Shown here: positions 1 through 9,112 of the stretch, piece by piece | Position numbering within the stretch: position 1 is the stretch's first letter | How the letters are laid out: every line of letters begins with the position of its first letter | Source: Novosphingobium sp. HII-3 | GTDB taxonomy: Bacteria > Pseudomonadota > Alphaproteobacteria > Sphingomonadales > Sphingomonadaceae | Direction of reading: 5' to 3' | DNA length: 64,000 nucleotides | NCBI RefSeq assembly: GCF_002916655.1 | Contig: NZ_PPSM01000014.1 | Location: 496,001-560,000 of the forward strand | Notes under the pieces: generated by a model | What the model was told of the DNA's origin: nothing | Database searches by the model: none | Seen by the model: the letters and a program-made list of their open reading frames with translations, nothing else | Translations under genes and position numbers: made by a program

Positions 1-752
1 TGTGTACGGAGCGGACGCTTTCCGACAGCCGCTTTGCGATGGGGTCGGTGCTGGCGGAGGAGGACCTTGCCGCTATTCGCGGGCCAAAGCCCTGGTGGGG
101 CCTCGGCATGAGCGAGACGCTGGGGCCGTACTCCTGGGGAGACGATTTCCGGGCGCCCGGCCGGCCGGTCTGTGCGCCGATGGATCATTTTGCACCGGGC
201 TACGATATCCGTGTCGCGGACGGCGATAACCGGCCGGTCACCCCGGGGGAGACTGGCGAGATGCAGGTGCGCGGCTATCCGGTTGCACTCGGGCTGCACA
301 AGATCGAGCGGGCAGAGCACTTCACGCCGGATGGATACTACCGGACGGGCGACATGTGCCTTGTGGAGGATCGTCCGCAGGGCCGCCGCGTTCATTTCGT
401 CGGACGAAGCGGAGACATGATCAAGGTATCCGGCTCCAACGTCTCTCCGGCGGAGGTCGAGATGGAGCTTCAGACGTTCGACGCCATCCACGCCGCCTAT
501 GTCGTCGGCCTGCCTGACCGGGAACGCGGCCATCGCCTTGTGGCGGGCGTCGTCGCGAGGGATGGTGCCGGTTTGGACTTCGCCGTGATCGAGGGCGAGT
601 TGCGACAGCGCCTATCCAGCTTCAAGGTCCCTCGCGCCTATCTGGAACTTGAGCGAGAAGAGGTGCCTCTGCTGCATTCCAACAAGGTGGCGCGCCGCGA
701 GCTTGCCCGGATGCTGGCGGAGCGGCTTGACCGACAGGACGGTCAAGCCTGA
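1..752 (+). CDS. AMP-dependent synthetase/ligase (ANL superfamily), 3' part
   Basis: This is the C-terminal part of an adenylate-forming enzyme whose start lies outside the window; the open frame begins at base 3. Visible ANL motifs, in order, are GETGEMQVRG, the YRTGD motif that contacts the ribose, the hinge-type stretch GRSGDMIKVSGSNVSP, and a C-terminal SNKVARREL with the usual lysine. These enzymes activate a carboxylic acid with ATP, usually on the way to a CoA thioester. The substrate cannot be read from this part. The following gene is on the opposite strand and starts its 3' end 8 bases away, so this is the last gene of its operon. Family assignment is secure, substrate unknown. Confidence 0.88.
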   Translation, partial: CTERTLSDSRFAMGSVLAEEDLAAIRGPKPWWGLGMSETLGPYSWGDDFRAPGRPVCAPMDHFAPGYDIRVADGDNRPVTPGETGEMQVRGYPVALGLHKIERAEHFTPDGYYRTGDMCLVEDRPQGRRVHFVGRSGDMIKVSGSNVSPAEVEMELQTFDAIHAAYVVGLPDRERGHRLVAGVVARDGAGLDFAVIEGELRQRLSSFKVPRAYLELEREEVPLLHSNKVARRELARMLAERLDRQDGQA

Positions 753-760
753 CGCGCCGG

Positions 761-1384
761 CTAGTCGTCGTCGCCCTGGTGAGCGGGGAGGCCAAGCGAC
801 CAGTGTATCGCCGCTCCGCGCAGGCTGAAGCCGGCAAGTACCGCTATAGCCCACGTCAGCGGCGCTGAGAGACCGAGCGCGATGCCGAGGCTGGCGAGGC
901 TGGCGGCAAGCGCGGCGGCAGTGACGTAAAGCTCCGGTCGCATCAGGATCGAGGGTTGCCCGGCCAGAACGTCGCGCACGATGCCGCCAATGCAACCGGT
1001 GATGACCCCCATCAACACGGCGGGGACGGGCGGTACGCCCCAGTGCAGGGCCTTGATCGTGCCGAATACGGCATAGACCGCCAGACCGAGCGCGTCCGCC
1101 CATTCCAGTAGCTGCCCGCGCCACCAGCGAACAGGCGTAAACCAGGCGAGGAGCGCCACGGCAAGGCAGACGGGGGCCACCAGCGGGTCGTGAACCCAGA
1201 ACACCGGGGCGCCGATGAGCAGGTCACGCAGCGATCCACCACCCACGCCCGTGATCAGTGCAAAGAAGGCGACCGTCACGAACGTCTGGCGCAGCTGTGC
1301 CGCCGCAAGTGCACCCGTCAACGCAAAGACAGCGATACCGAGCAAGTCGAGGGCCGGTGGCAGGGCGGGCGAGGGCGGGATCAT
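761..1384 (-). CDS. UPF0126/TRIC-type glycine-rich membrane protein (YicG-like)
   Basis: A 207-residue integral membrane protein made of two homologous three-helix modules. Each module carries the family signature: GVGGGSLRDLL in the first half and GCIGGIVRDVLAG in the second, each after hydrophobic segments of the type FALTGALAA and YAVFGTIKA. The family is related to trimeric intracellular cation channels; bacterial members are thought to be ion channels or small-solute transporters of the inner membrane. Start ATG at 1384. It is convergent with the ligase on its left and divergent from the P450 on its right, so it is probably transcribed alone. Family assignment is strong; the transported ion is unknown. 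Confidence 0.88.
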   Translation of the reverse strand: MIPPSPALPPALDLLGIAVFALTGALAAAQLRQTFVTVAFFALITGVGGGSLRDLLIGAPVFWVHDPLVAPVCLAVALLAWFTPVRWWRGQLLEWADALGLAVYAVFGTIKALHWGVPPVPAVLMGVITGCIGGIVRDVLAGQPSILMRPELYVTAAALAASLASLGIALGLSAPLTWAIAVLAGFSLRGAAIHWSLGLPAHQGDDD

Positions 1385-1468
1385 GGCCGGGCTGGTAGCA
1401 TGACGAGCAGCACTTGACCCACATTCAATTTACGATACACAGCGGATCATAAGAGTGGAGCGGGCCGC

Positions 1469-2770
1469 ATGAACTACGAGACTGCCGACTGGTACAGCGA
1501 CGTGTCGCTTGTGGATGATCCACACGCCTATTTCGACCACCTGCGGCAAAAGGGCTCCGTCGTTCCCTTGCCTCACCGGGGGGCGGTGGCCGTGGTCGGC
1601 TACGAGGAAACGGTGCAGCTTCTGCTCGATACCGAACACTTCTCCGAGATCAACGCGGTCACGGGCGGGATGGTCGAACTGCCTTTCACACCGGAGGGGG
1701 ACGACATCGGACCGGAGCTGGAAGCCCACCGCAAGCAGATCGCGTTTGCCGACCAGATCGTGGCGGAGCAGGGCGCTCGCCATGCCGACCTGCGCTCGAT
1801 CCTTTCGCGGCTGTTCACGCCCAGCCGGTTGAAGCAGCTCCAGCCTCAACTCGCCGCGACAGCGGAGGGACTGATCGACGAGTTCCACAAGGATGGCCGC
1901 GTCGATATCGTGCGCCAGTACGGCAGCCCTTACGGTGCCCTCGTGATCTCCGACCTTCTCGGCCTGTCAGAAGGCACCCGCGCAAAGTTTCGTGGACTTC
2001 TGGAAGGCGCCATTCCGATACCGATGGACGCCACGCACGAGGAAATGATGAAGAACCCCCTCGTGCCGGTGGGTAAGGATCTCTTCGGCCTCATCGCGCG
2101 CCGGCGTCTGGCCAGCCATCCGCTGATGCGGCCGCTTCGTCGCCTGCTCGCTCAGGAGGATATCCTCAACGACCTTGCCAGAGCGACTTATCCGGACGGG
2201 TCGCAGCCTTCGCTGGTCGATGTTACCGGATTGGCGGCGTTCCTCTTCGGCGCCGGGCAGGACACCACCAATCGGCTGCTGGCGAACGGCTTCAAGGTGA
2301 TCGCGACCCGCCGCGATATCCAGGAGACGCTGCGGCGTGACGCTTCACGCATCCCCGACTTCATCGAAGAATTGCTGCGCTACGATGGCTCGGTCAAGAG
2401 CGGCGGGCGGATCTGCCGCAAGACAACGACGCTGGGCGGCGTGGAGATCAAGGCGGGCACGCCGATCCTCATGAGCCACATGGCCGCGAATCGCGACCCC
2501 GCGCGTTTTCCCGAGCCGGGCCGCTTCGACATGGACCGGCCACGCATCAAGGAGCATCTGGCTTTCGGCCGCGGCGCCCATACCTGCATCGGGGCGCCGC
2601 TGGCCCGGCGGGAGGTTGCGGTCAGCATCGAGCGGCTGCTCGCACGCATGGACAACATTCGTCTGTCGGAGGCGCATCACGGCCCGGAAGGCGCGCACAG
2701 GTTCGAGTATGAACCGACCTACGTGCTGCGGGCGCTCAAGGCGCTCCACCTCGAATTCGATCCGGTTTGA
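1469..2770 (+). CDS. Cytochrome P450 (soluble bacterial type)
   Basis: A 433-residue P450 monooxygenase without a membrane anchor. The haem-binding loop reads FGRGAHTCIGAPLARRE, with the cysteine ligand in the FxxGxxxCxG pattern. The I-helix oxygen-activation motif is FGAGQDTT and the K-helix ExxR is EELLR. It would hydroxylate a hydrophobic substrate using electrons from a ferredoxin and ferredoxin reductase. No redox partner is adjacent; the only ferredoxin gene in the window (48147-48473) sits with a different P450. It starts 84 bases from the divergent UPF0126 gene. The substrate cannot be inferred. Confidence 0.95.
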   Translation: MNYETADWYSDVSLVDDPHAYFDHLRQKGSVVPLPHRGAVAVVGYEETVQLLLDTEHFSEINAVTGGMVELPFTPEGDDIGPELEAHRKQIAFADQIVAEQGARHADLRSILSRLFTPSRLKQLQPQLAATAEGLIDEFHKDGRVDIVRQYGSPYGALVISDLLGLSEGTRAKFRGLLEGAIPIPMDATHEEMMKNPLVPVGKDLFGLIARRRLASHPLMRPLRRLLAQEDILNDLARATYPDGSQPSLVDVTGLAAFLFGAGQDTTNRLLANGFKVIATRRDIQETLRRDASRIPDFIEELLRYDGSVKSGGRICRKTTTLGGVEIKAGTPILMSHMAANRDPARFPEPGRFDMDRPRIKEHLAFGRGAHTCIGAPLARREVAVSIERLLARMDNIRLSEAHHGPEGAHRFEYEPTYVLRALKALHLEFDPV

Positions 2771-2883
2771 AGGTTTGAGGCCGGCGTTTGAGCCGTGTCC
2801 GGGGAAGGTTGCACCCGGCGCGCTTGCATGAGGCGCTCGTCGCACTAGGCTGGAGGCATAGCAGAACACAACGGACGTCCTTG

Positions 2884-4599
2884 ATGCTCATCCTAAAGCG
2901 CCTTTCCCCTGCCGCTCTGTTGCTGGCAAGCGCCGGCTGTACCGCCACCTCTTCCGCAGACGTGGCTTCCGGCGCTTCACCGACGCCGCCCCTGGCGCAG
3001 AGCCTGCCTGTGACCGCTGAAGTCGATTACGATCTTGCCGCGCAGAAGGAAAAGCTCGCCACCATCCCCATGGAGGTCGACACTACCTTCCTGAACGCTG
3101 AGGAGCGGGAGGTCGTGAATCTGCTGATCAAGGCATCGGACCTGATGAGCGAGATCTACCTTCGCCAGCGCTACGAACGCAATCCGCAGGTCCAGCGCGC
3201 CGTATCGATGAACCGGCGTTCGGATCGGGACCTTCTGGTGGAGATGTTCGCCCGTAACTTCGGGCCGTGGGATGAAATGGCGGACCTGCATCCGTTCTGG
3301 GGAACGATGCCGATGCCGGAAGGCGCGGGCTTCTATCCCGAGGACATGACGCGGCAGGAACTGGACGCCTACATCGCCGCGAACCCGCACCAGAAGGCGG
3401 CACTGCTGAACCCTTACACGGTGGTTCGCCGGGATGGCGCAAAGCTCGTGGCCGTGCCGTATTCGGTGGCGTACCGGCAGTGGCTGGAGCCCGCCGCCAG
3501 GCTGCTCGAACAGGCTGCGGCGCGTACGAGCAATCCGAGCCTGAAGCGCTTCCTCAGCCTGCGAGCGAAGGCCTTCCTCACGGACGATTACTATGAAAGC
3601 GAACTGGCCTGGATGGACCTGTCCGGCACGCCGATCGAAGTGGCGATTGGACCTTACGAGGTCTACACCGATCGGCTGATGGGGGCCAAGACCGCTTTCG
3701 AGAGCTTCGTCACCCTGAAGGACCCGCAGGAGTCGGCCGCTCTCGCCAAGTACAAGAACTACCTGCGGGACATGGAAGCGAACCTTCCGATCGCGGATGC
3801 CTACAAGAACTTCCAGCGCGGCTTCGAGAGCCCGATTGCCGTGGCCGAGCAGGTCCGTGGCGGCGGGGACAACGTGCCCGGTTCGCAGACAATCGCGTTC
3901 AACCTGCCGAACGACGAACGTGTGCGCGAGGCCAAGGGCGCCAAGAAGGTGATCCTCTCCAACGTGCTGGGGGCGAAGTTCGACCGTATCCTGCAGCCGA
4001 TGGCCGCGCTTGTCCTGAAGCCCGACCAGGCTCGGCTCGTGGTCAAGGATTACATGCAGTACGAGACGCTGTTCCATGAGCTTTCTCACAGCCTCGGGCC
4101 GGGTTCGATCACCGTCAACGGTGAGAAGACCACGGTGGACAAGGCGCTGAAAGAGCAGAACTCCGCCCTCGAAGAGGCGAAGGCCGACGTCGCCGGGGTC
4201 TGGAACATCCTGCTGATGATGAACAAGGGCGAACTGCCGATCGCCCAGCGTCCGCAGCTCTTCGCAACCTACTTCACGGGCATCTTCCGCGCCGTCCGGT
4301 TCGGTGCCGTGGAAGCCCATGGCAAGGGCGCGGCGCTGCAATATGCTTACCTGCGGGACAAGGGCGCTTTTACCTATGATGTGGCCGCACGCCGATACGT
4401 CATCGACGACGCCAGGATGGAAGCGGGGCTGAAGGCCCTGCTGCACGACATCCTCATGCTGCAAGCCACCGGCGACTACGAGGGGACCAAGGCCTTCATG
4501 GCGCGCTGGGCGAAGCTCGATGGTGAGGCCGAAGCGGCGATCGCTGCCATGGCCAGCCTGCCGGTGGATATCCGGCCCGTCTACCCCGACGCCATCTGA
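2884..4599 (+). CDS. Peptidase M49 (dipeptidyl-peptidase III)-like lipoprotein
   Basis: The open frame extends upstream to 2788, but the ATG at 2884 starts a typical lipoprotein signal (positively charged start, hydrophobic core, ASAGC), giving 571 residues. A zinc-peptidase signature is visible: HELSH near residue 398, and EEAKAD near residue 430, which resembles the second zinc motif (EECRAD/E type) of the M49 family. Classical M49 enzymes have HEXXXH with one extra residue, whereas this is the five-residue HEXXH version. Predicted role: membrane-anchored periplasmic metallopeptidase cleaving dipeptides from peptides. It stands alone between the P450 and a convergent porin-like gene. Confidence 0.8.
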   Translation: MLILKRLSPAALLLASAGCTATSSADVASGASPTPPLAQSLPVTAEVDYDLAAQKEKLATIPMEVDTTFLNAEEREVVNLLIKASDLMSEIYLRQRYERNPQVQRAVSMNRRSDRDLLVEMFARNFGPWDEMADLHPFWGTMPMPEGAGFYPEDMTRQELDAYIAANPHQKAALLNPYTVVRRDGAKLVAVPYSVAYRQWLEPAARLLEQAAARTSNPSLKRFLSLRAKAFLTDDYYESELAWMDLSGTPIEVAIGPYEVYTDRLMGAKTAFESFVTLKDPQESAALAKYKNYLRDMEANLPIADAYKNFQRGFESPIAVAEQVRGGGDNVPGSQTIAFNLPNDERVREAKGAKKVILSNVLGAKFDRILQPMAALVLKPDQARLVVKDYMQYETLFHELSHSLGPGSITVNGEKTTVDKALKEQNSALEEAKADVAGVWNILLMMNKGELPIAQRPQLFATYFTGIFRAVRFGAVEAHGKGAALQYAYLRDKGAFTYDVAARRYVIDDARMEAGLKALLHDILMLQATGDYEGTKAFMARWAKLDGEAEAAIAAMASLPVDIRPVYPDAI

Positions 4600-4633
4600 G
4601 CGCCACCCGCCCATCGCCGCCTGCGCGAAAGAG

Positions 4634-4666
4634 AAAGCCCTTCTTCAGCCGGTGAAGAAGGGCTTT
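4634..4666. terminator. Bidirectional rho-independent terminator
   Basis: A perfect 14-bp inverted repeat (AAAGCCCTTCTTCA and its complement) with a 5-base loop, followed on the plus strand by TTTT. It lies exactly between the convergent peptidase gene (ends 4599) and porin-like gene (ends 4671). Confidence 0.85.
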
Positions 4667-4670
4667 TGCA

Positions 4671-5414
4671 TCAGGGGGTGAAGCGCAGGTAGGCCATGAC
4701 CCGGGAGCCCGTGTGGCGATCTGTCCAGGGAGACAGGCTATCGACCTCGTCGGCGCCGATGGAAGTGCCCGAATAGCGCACGCCTGCAGTGAGGTTGGCG
4801 GCGGTATACTCGGCACCCAGGTGATGGTCGAGGTAGTCTCCGCCCGGACGCAGGCGCGCCACGCGAGGGTCATTGCGTGATGAGCCGCTGGTGTGGCCGA
4901 TGCCGCCGTAGAGGGTGACCGGCGTTCCCGGCAAGCTCGCGGAGAGCTGCGCGTCGATATAGAGGTTGCTGCCGCCGATAGCGTCCTGCGCGGGTGCGAA
5001 GGCCGCACCGACGACGAGCTGTGCGGGGCCGAGCGTGCGCGCGACGTCGCCGGTCAACTCGACGTAGCTGGTCCCGGACCGGCCGATGAAGACGTTGCCA
5101 CGGACACCCGCCGACACGTCCCACCCCCCCGTGCGCAGGGTGTAACGCGGGGCGATGGTGAGGCCCACGTCGGCGCCGCCATGGCGTGCGCTGTCGCGGA
5201 GGGTCACTGCGTCGAGATCAAGCGCGAGATCGTACGTGACGGGAAGTGACGCCTCGAGGCCGAAGGCGGCCTTGCCGTCGCTCCAGCTCAGCCCACGCTC
5301 GCGGTGATCGGTTTCGAACTCGATGGAAGCGGAGGCCGGGGCCGACTGGGCTCGGGCGTCAGCCGTGATGAGGCCGCCGCACAAGGCAGCGGCCAGACAA
5401 CAGATGTATCGCAT
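4671..5414 (-). CDS. TorF-like putative outer-membrane porin
   Basis: A 247-residue protein with a clear Sec signal peptide (MRYICCLAAALCGGLITADARAQ) followed by alternating beta-strand pattern rich in Tyr, Gly and Thr and ending in an aromatic-containing strand (VMAYLRFTP), as outer-membrane barrels do. The stretch FETDHRERGLSWSDGKAAF resembles the start of TorF-type putative porins, where a repeated TDYRFRG..S motif is usual. Expected to sit in the outer membrane; the solute is unknown. Transcribed alone, ending at the shared terminator. Family name is a recollection from the N-terminal pattern, so moderate confidence. Confidence 0.6.
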   Translation of the reverse strand: MRYICCLAAALCGGLITADARAQSAPASASIEFETDHRERGLSWSDGKAAFGLEASLPVTYDLALDLDAVTLRDSARHGGADVGLTIAPRYTLRTGGWDVSAGVRGNVFIGRSGTSYVELTGDVARTLGPAQLVVGAAFAPAQDAIGGSNLYIDAQLSASLPGTPVTLYGGIGHTSGSSRNDPRVARLRPGGDYLDHHLGAEYTAANLTAGVRYSGTSIGADEVDSLSPWTDRHTGSRVMAYLRFTP

Positions 5415-5434
5415 CCCCGGCGTCTAGCGCCTTG

Positions 5435-5860
5435 TCAGTTGGATGCAAAGTGATGAGCGGCATCGATGGCGGCGATTGCATGCGACCGGTCCTTCGCCGC
5501 AAGCTGCGCGAGATGCGCGTTGATGGCGCCGCTCTTGTCCTCGACCAGCTTTGCAAGCTGCGCGTCGCGGCCGCTGCAGCTGCCGGGCAGCTGGCGGGTG
5601 TAGGTTTCCTTGCCCGGGAGCTTGGCCGTGAGTTCATGGCCACCATCGGTGATTGCACGCTCGACCGATACGGTCGCGGTCATGACGCAGCGCTGCGAGC
5701 TTGGCCGGGTGGGCGGCGAGATGCCGATGCTGCGGGTGGAGGTTTCGACCCTGGACCGGTAATCGACGGTGTACGTGCTGCCCCGGTGTTCGAGATTGAC
5801 AGTATGGACCGGTGCGGCGGCTGCGGCTGCCGACATGGCCGCAAGAACGAGAAGGCTCAT
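5435..5860 (-). CDS. Secreted hypothetical protein
   Basis: A 141-residue protein with a signal peptide (MSLLVLAAMSAAAAAAPVHT). The ATG at 5860 is preferred over an in-frame GTG at 5872 because GGAG lies five bases upstream of it. The mature part has two cysteines (RCVMTAT and PGSCSGRD), which could form a disulfide in the periplasm, and a helical C-terminal half (QLAKLVEDKSGAINAHLAQL). I do not recognise a family. It follows the porin-like gene by 20 bases on the same strand (upstream of it in transcription), so the two may be co-transcribed. Coding is supported by signal peptide and ribosome binding site. Confidence 0.65.
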   Translation of the reverse strand: MSLLVLAAMSAAAAAAPVHTVNLEHRGSTYTVDYRSRVETSTRSIGISPPTRPSSQRCVMTATVSVERAITDGGHELTAKLPGKETYTRQLPGSCSGRDAQLAKLVEDKSGAINAHLAQLAAKDRSHAIAAIDAAHHFASN

Positions 5861-5974
5861 GATGTCTCCCACTAGGATGCCTAAAAACTAAGCAGCTGTG
5901 CACATTTCTTGTGCAATGGGGAGGTAGGGGCCAATTGCTTCCCGCTTGTTGCGCAGGCGTGAGGATATTTGACT

Positions 5975-7444
5975 TCACGGCGCGACGGTGATGGATGCCT
6001 CGCCGTCGGCCCAGACCGGAAGATAAAGGCCTTGCCCCGCAGCCTTGATGCGCCCCGTGCGTGTGCGGGTGATCTCGGCGTGGATCAGGATCGTGCCTTC
6101 GCGCTTGGCCTCTATGGCCCGGTCGATCTTGCCCAGCAGTTCGGCGTAGTCCTTTTCGAAGTTCTGCGCGAGAGCATCGGCAATCGTCGCGTCGAGCACC
6201 GGCGTGTTGGCAAGGCGCAGGATAAGGTCGCCGCCTCTCATGTCCGTCGTGCCGCTCACTTCGAATTCCTCAAACCGGACGCGGCGCGAATTGTCCGCAT
6301 TGACCGGCTTGCCTGTCATCCACACCGTTCCCGTCGTGGGTCCGATCCGCCCGGCATCATCGCGAGCCGTGAAGGTTACGCCCACGGCGATGCGCCCGCC
6401 CTCGGTCCCGTAGATCGTTGCCTTGTGGAACTTTGCACGAACAGGCCCGACGCCGGGTACAGCGAAGGGGCGCGCCGAGCGCTTGTGCAAGGCTTTCATC
6501 AGCACCGGCTCAAGCTCGCGGTAATCGGCAATGACGGGGATGAAGAACGCCAGTCTCCCCGCCTCGGCCTCGAGCGGGGTCATGGCCGGCAGCGGAGTGG
6601 GGGCAGGGTCCTTCGGTCGATGCCCTACGAAGGTTTCGGTAACGGCTTTCAGGCCGAGGCGCAGCCGCATGCGCGTGCCGTCGAGTTCGTAGCCGCCGTA
6701 CTGCAACTCCGTCGGCTTTACCCGCATCCATACCGGCGGGTTTCGGCGGTTTAGCGACAGCGTCGTGAAAGCGGACTGCCAGGCGTTCTCCACCTGGCGG
6801 CGCACCTGGAGCTTGCCCAGTTCGCCGGGCAGTTCGCGTTCCAGGCGCGCAATGACGGGGGCAAGCTGGCTTTCGGCCTGTTCGCGCAGGTCGATACGCT
6901 GTCCCAGAAACGTGAGGTGCGGTGCGTTGGTCCAGTCGTAGCGGATGTCCACCGTTCCCTGCGGCGCCCAGTCCTGCGCGAGGCGGATACGGATCACGGC
7001 ATGGGCCATGGCGTCCGCTGTTGCCGTCTCGCGCTTCAGGACGCCGCCAATGTCTTCAGCGCGCACCACCGCGTGCAAAGGCATGGCGACGCGAATTTCC
7101 TTGCCTTTGCCCGCGAAAGTCAGCGCGCCGCGCGTGACTTCGCCCACGATCCGGCACTTCAGCTTTGGGGTCTTGAGCGTGGCTATGCCAATGTCCACGC
7201 GCTTCGATGGTACGCACGTCTGCCCAGGCTTGTTGATGGTCCACAAGGTGCGCGGGATCTGGCGTTCGAGGGCGGCGGCAAGGCTGCCGAGGTCCGCCGT
7301 CACGGGAACGGTGATAAGGGAAGCCTGTGAATCCACCGTGATTGCGTCGTGGGCGCGGGGGGGCGGCTCGTTCCGGTGGCGGTTGCAGGCAGCCAGCGCA
7401 AGCGTGCCGGCGATGGCGATCAGACCGATGCGCGGATAGTTCAT
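5975..7444 (-). CDS. DUF4403 family lipoprotein
   Basis: Start placed at the ATG at 7444, which opens a lipoprotein signal (MNYPRIGLIAIAGTLALAAC); the frame is open further upstream, but that part is basic and crosses the lpdA terminator. The 489-residue product contains features of the DUF4403 family: SLITVPVTADLGSLAAALE near the N-terminus and repeated barrel-like domains containing LGQRIDLREQAE and TGKPVNADNS. DUF4403 proteins are predicted envelope proteins with tandem BPI/SMP-like lipid-binding folds, but no function is established. It lies downstream of the TCA cluster terminator and is probably separately transcribed. Confidence 0.82.
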   Translation of the reverse strand: MNYPRIGLIAIAGTLALAACNRHRNEPPPRAHDAITVDSQASLITVPVTADLGSLAAALERQIPRTLWTINKPGQTCVPSKRVDIGIATLKTPKLKCRIVGEVTRGALTFAGKGKEIRVAMPLHAVVRAEDIGGVLKRETATADAMAHAVIRIRLAQDWAPQGTVDIRYDWTNAPHLTFLGQRIDLREQAESQLAPVIARLERELPGELGKLQVRRQVENAWQSAFTTLSLNRRNPPVWMRVKPTELQYGGYELDGTRMRLRLGLKAVTETFVGHRPKDPAPTPLPAMTPLEAEAGRLAFFIPVIADYRELEPVLMKALHKRSARPFAVPGVGPVRAKFHKATIYGTEGGRIAVGVTFTARDDAGRIGPTTGTVWMTGKPVNADNSRRVRFEEFEVSGTTDMRGGDLILRLANTPVLDATIADALAQNFEKDYAELLGKIDRAIEAKREGTILIHAEITRTRTGRIKAAGQGLYLPVWADGEASITVAP

Positions 7445-7549
7445 TTGCGGAAAAAGTGCCCCAAACCGTGTCGCGATGAAATCCGCGAGGGGGTTTGTGG
7501 TTCCTGCTCCTCTGGCTAGGCAGCGCTGCAGGATCCGCGCATAAACGAA

Positions 7550-7575
7550 AAGGCCGGCGCTTTCGCGCCGGCCTT
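7550..7575 (-). terminator. Rho-independent terminator after lpdA
   Basis: A perfect 11-bp stem (AAGGCCGGCGC / GCGCCGGCCTT) with a 4-base loop. On the minus strand it runs into TTTT, and it begins 24 bases after the lpdA stop codon, so it ends the lpdA transcript. Confidence 0.88.
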
Positions 7576-7598
7576 CCGAAGTCAGATCCGAGATCCGA

Positions 7599-8996
7599 TC
7601 ACATGTGGATCGGCTTGCCGGTGACAGCCATTGCCGCTTCCTTGATCGCTTCCGAGTGCGTCGGGTGCGCGTGGCAGGTGTAGGCGATGTCTTCACTGGT
7701 CGCGCCGAATTCCATAGCCTGCGCCGCCTGCGCGATCATCGTGCCGGCAACCGATGCAATGCACCACACGCCCAGCACGCGGTCGGTCTCGGCATCGGCG
7801 ATCACCTTAACGAAGCCGTCAGGCTCGTGGTTGGTCTTCGCGCGAGAGTTCGCCAGCATCGGGAACTTGCCGACCTTCACCGCGCCACGTTCCTTGGCGG
7901 CTTCCTCGGTCAGGCCGACGCCCGCGATCTCAGGCTGGGTGTAGACTACGCCCGGGATGACGTCGTGGTTCACGATGCCGGTCAGCCCTGCGATGTTCTC
8001 GGCCACGGCGATACCTTCGTCCTCGGCCTTGTGGGCGAGCATCGGGCCGGGGATTACGTCGCCGATGGCCCAGACGCCGTCCACCTTGGTGGCGAAGTCG
8101 TGGTCTGTTTCGATCTGACCGCGCTGGTTCAGTTCAAGGCCGATGTTGGCGAGGCCGAGACCCTCGGTATTGGGACGGCGGCCAATGGAAACGAGGACCA
8201 CGTCCGCCTCGATCACTTCCGCTTCGCCGCCCTTGGCCGGCTCGACGGTGACCTTCGCGCTCTTGCCTTCAACGGTCACGCCGGTGACCTTGGTGCCGAG
8301 CTTGAGGGTCATGCCCTGCTTCTTGAAGATCTTGGACGCTTCCTTGCGAACGTCCATGTCCATGCCCGGAAGCAGCTGGTCGAGGAATTCGACGATGGTG
8401 ACTTCCGCGCCGAGGCGACGCCACACCGAACCGAGTTCCAGCCCGATCACACCGCCGCCGATGACGACCATCTTCTTCGGCACCGAAGCCAGTTCCAGCG
8501 CGCCGGTCGAGTCCACGACGACACCGCCTTCGTTGTCGATCTCAACGCCGGGCAGGGGCGTGACCGACGAGCCGGTGGCGATGACGATGTTCTTGGCCGT
8601 CACGGTCTTGCCCGCGACTTCGACGCTATGCGCGTCCTTGAACTGGGCGTAACCCTTCAGCCAATCGACCTTGTTCTTCTTGAACAGGAACTCGATGCCG
8701 CCGGTAAGGCCCTTGATCGCGTCAAGGCGCTGGCCCTGCATGGTGGGCAGGTCAAGTTCGGGAGTGACCTTGATGCCCATGGCGGCCATTGCGCCGCCCT
8801 TGGCCGCTTCGAAGTATTCCGAAGCGTGCAGCAGCGCCTTCGAGGGGATGCACCCGACATTGAGGCAGGTTCCGCCCAGCGTCTCACGCCCTTCGGCGCA
8901 GGCCGTCTTCAGGCCCAGCTGTGCCGCGCGGATCGCCGCGACATAGCCGCCGGGGCCGCCACCGATGACAAGGACGTCGTAGTCGTAATCAGCCAT
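7599..8996 (-). CDS. lpdA: Dihydrolipoyl dehydrogenase (E3)
   Basis: A 465-residue flavoprotein that reoxidises dihydrolipoamide with NAD+ in the 2-oxoglutarate dehydrogenase complex. The FAD-binding Rossmann motif is VIGGGPGGYVAA at the N-terminus, the redox-active disulfide is C44/C49 in GGTCLNVGCIPSK, the second dinucleotide-binding motif is VIGGGVIGLELGSVW, and the C-terminal dimer-interface stretch contains the catalytic pair in CHAHPTHSEA. It follows odhB in the same direction, but a strong terminator (9072-9103) lies between them, so lpdA may also have its own promoter. This would let it serve other lipoamide complexes too, which is inference. Confidence 0.97.
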   Translation of the reverse strand: MADYDYDVLVIGGGPGGYVAAIRAAQLGLKTACAEGRETLGGTCLNVGCIPSKALLHASEYFEAAKGGAMAAMGIKVTPELDLPTMQGQRLDAIKGLTGGIEFLFKKNKVDWLKGYAQFKDAHSVEVAGKTVTAKNIVIATGSSVTPLPGVEIDNEGGVVVDSTGALELASVPKKMVVIGGGVIGLELGSVWRRLGAEVTIVEFLDQLLPGMDMDVRKEASKIFKKQGMTLKLGTKVTGVTVEGKSAKVTVEPAKGGEAEVIEADVVLVSIGRRPNTEGLGLANIGLELNQRGQIETDHDFATKVDGVWAIGDVIPGPMLAHKAEDEGIAVAENIAGLTGIVNHDVIPGVVYTQPEIAGVGLTEEAAKERGAVKVGKFPMLANSRAKTNHEPDGFVKVIADAETDRVLGVWCIASVAGTMIAQAAQAMEFGATSEDIAYTCHAHPTHSEAIKEAAMAVTGKPIHM

Positions 8997-9071
8997 TTCT
9001 TGGCCTCCTCACGCTCGTGGATTTCACAAACTGGTACGAGCGGTAGTTAAGCGTTTCAGCACAAGTGAAAA

Positions 9072-9103
9072 CCCCGCCCGACCTGAACTCGGGGCGGGCG
9101 GGG
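9072..9103 (-). terminator. Terminator-like hairpin between odhB and lpdA
   Basis: A 9-bp GC-only stem (CCCCGCCCG / CGGGCGGGG) followed on the minus strand by TTTT. It sits directly after odhB (stop at 9113). It could end or attenuate the odhA-odhB transcript before lpdA. Confidence 0.75.
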
Positions 9104-9112
9104 CGTTTCATC

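Noticed and set aside
2977..4614. A 545-codon open frame antisense to the peptidase gene
   Set aside because: The plus strand has a lipoprotein signal and zinc motifs; the antisense product has no recognisable feature.
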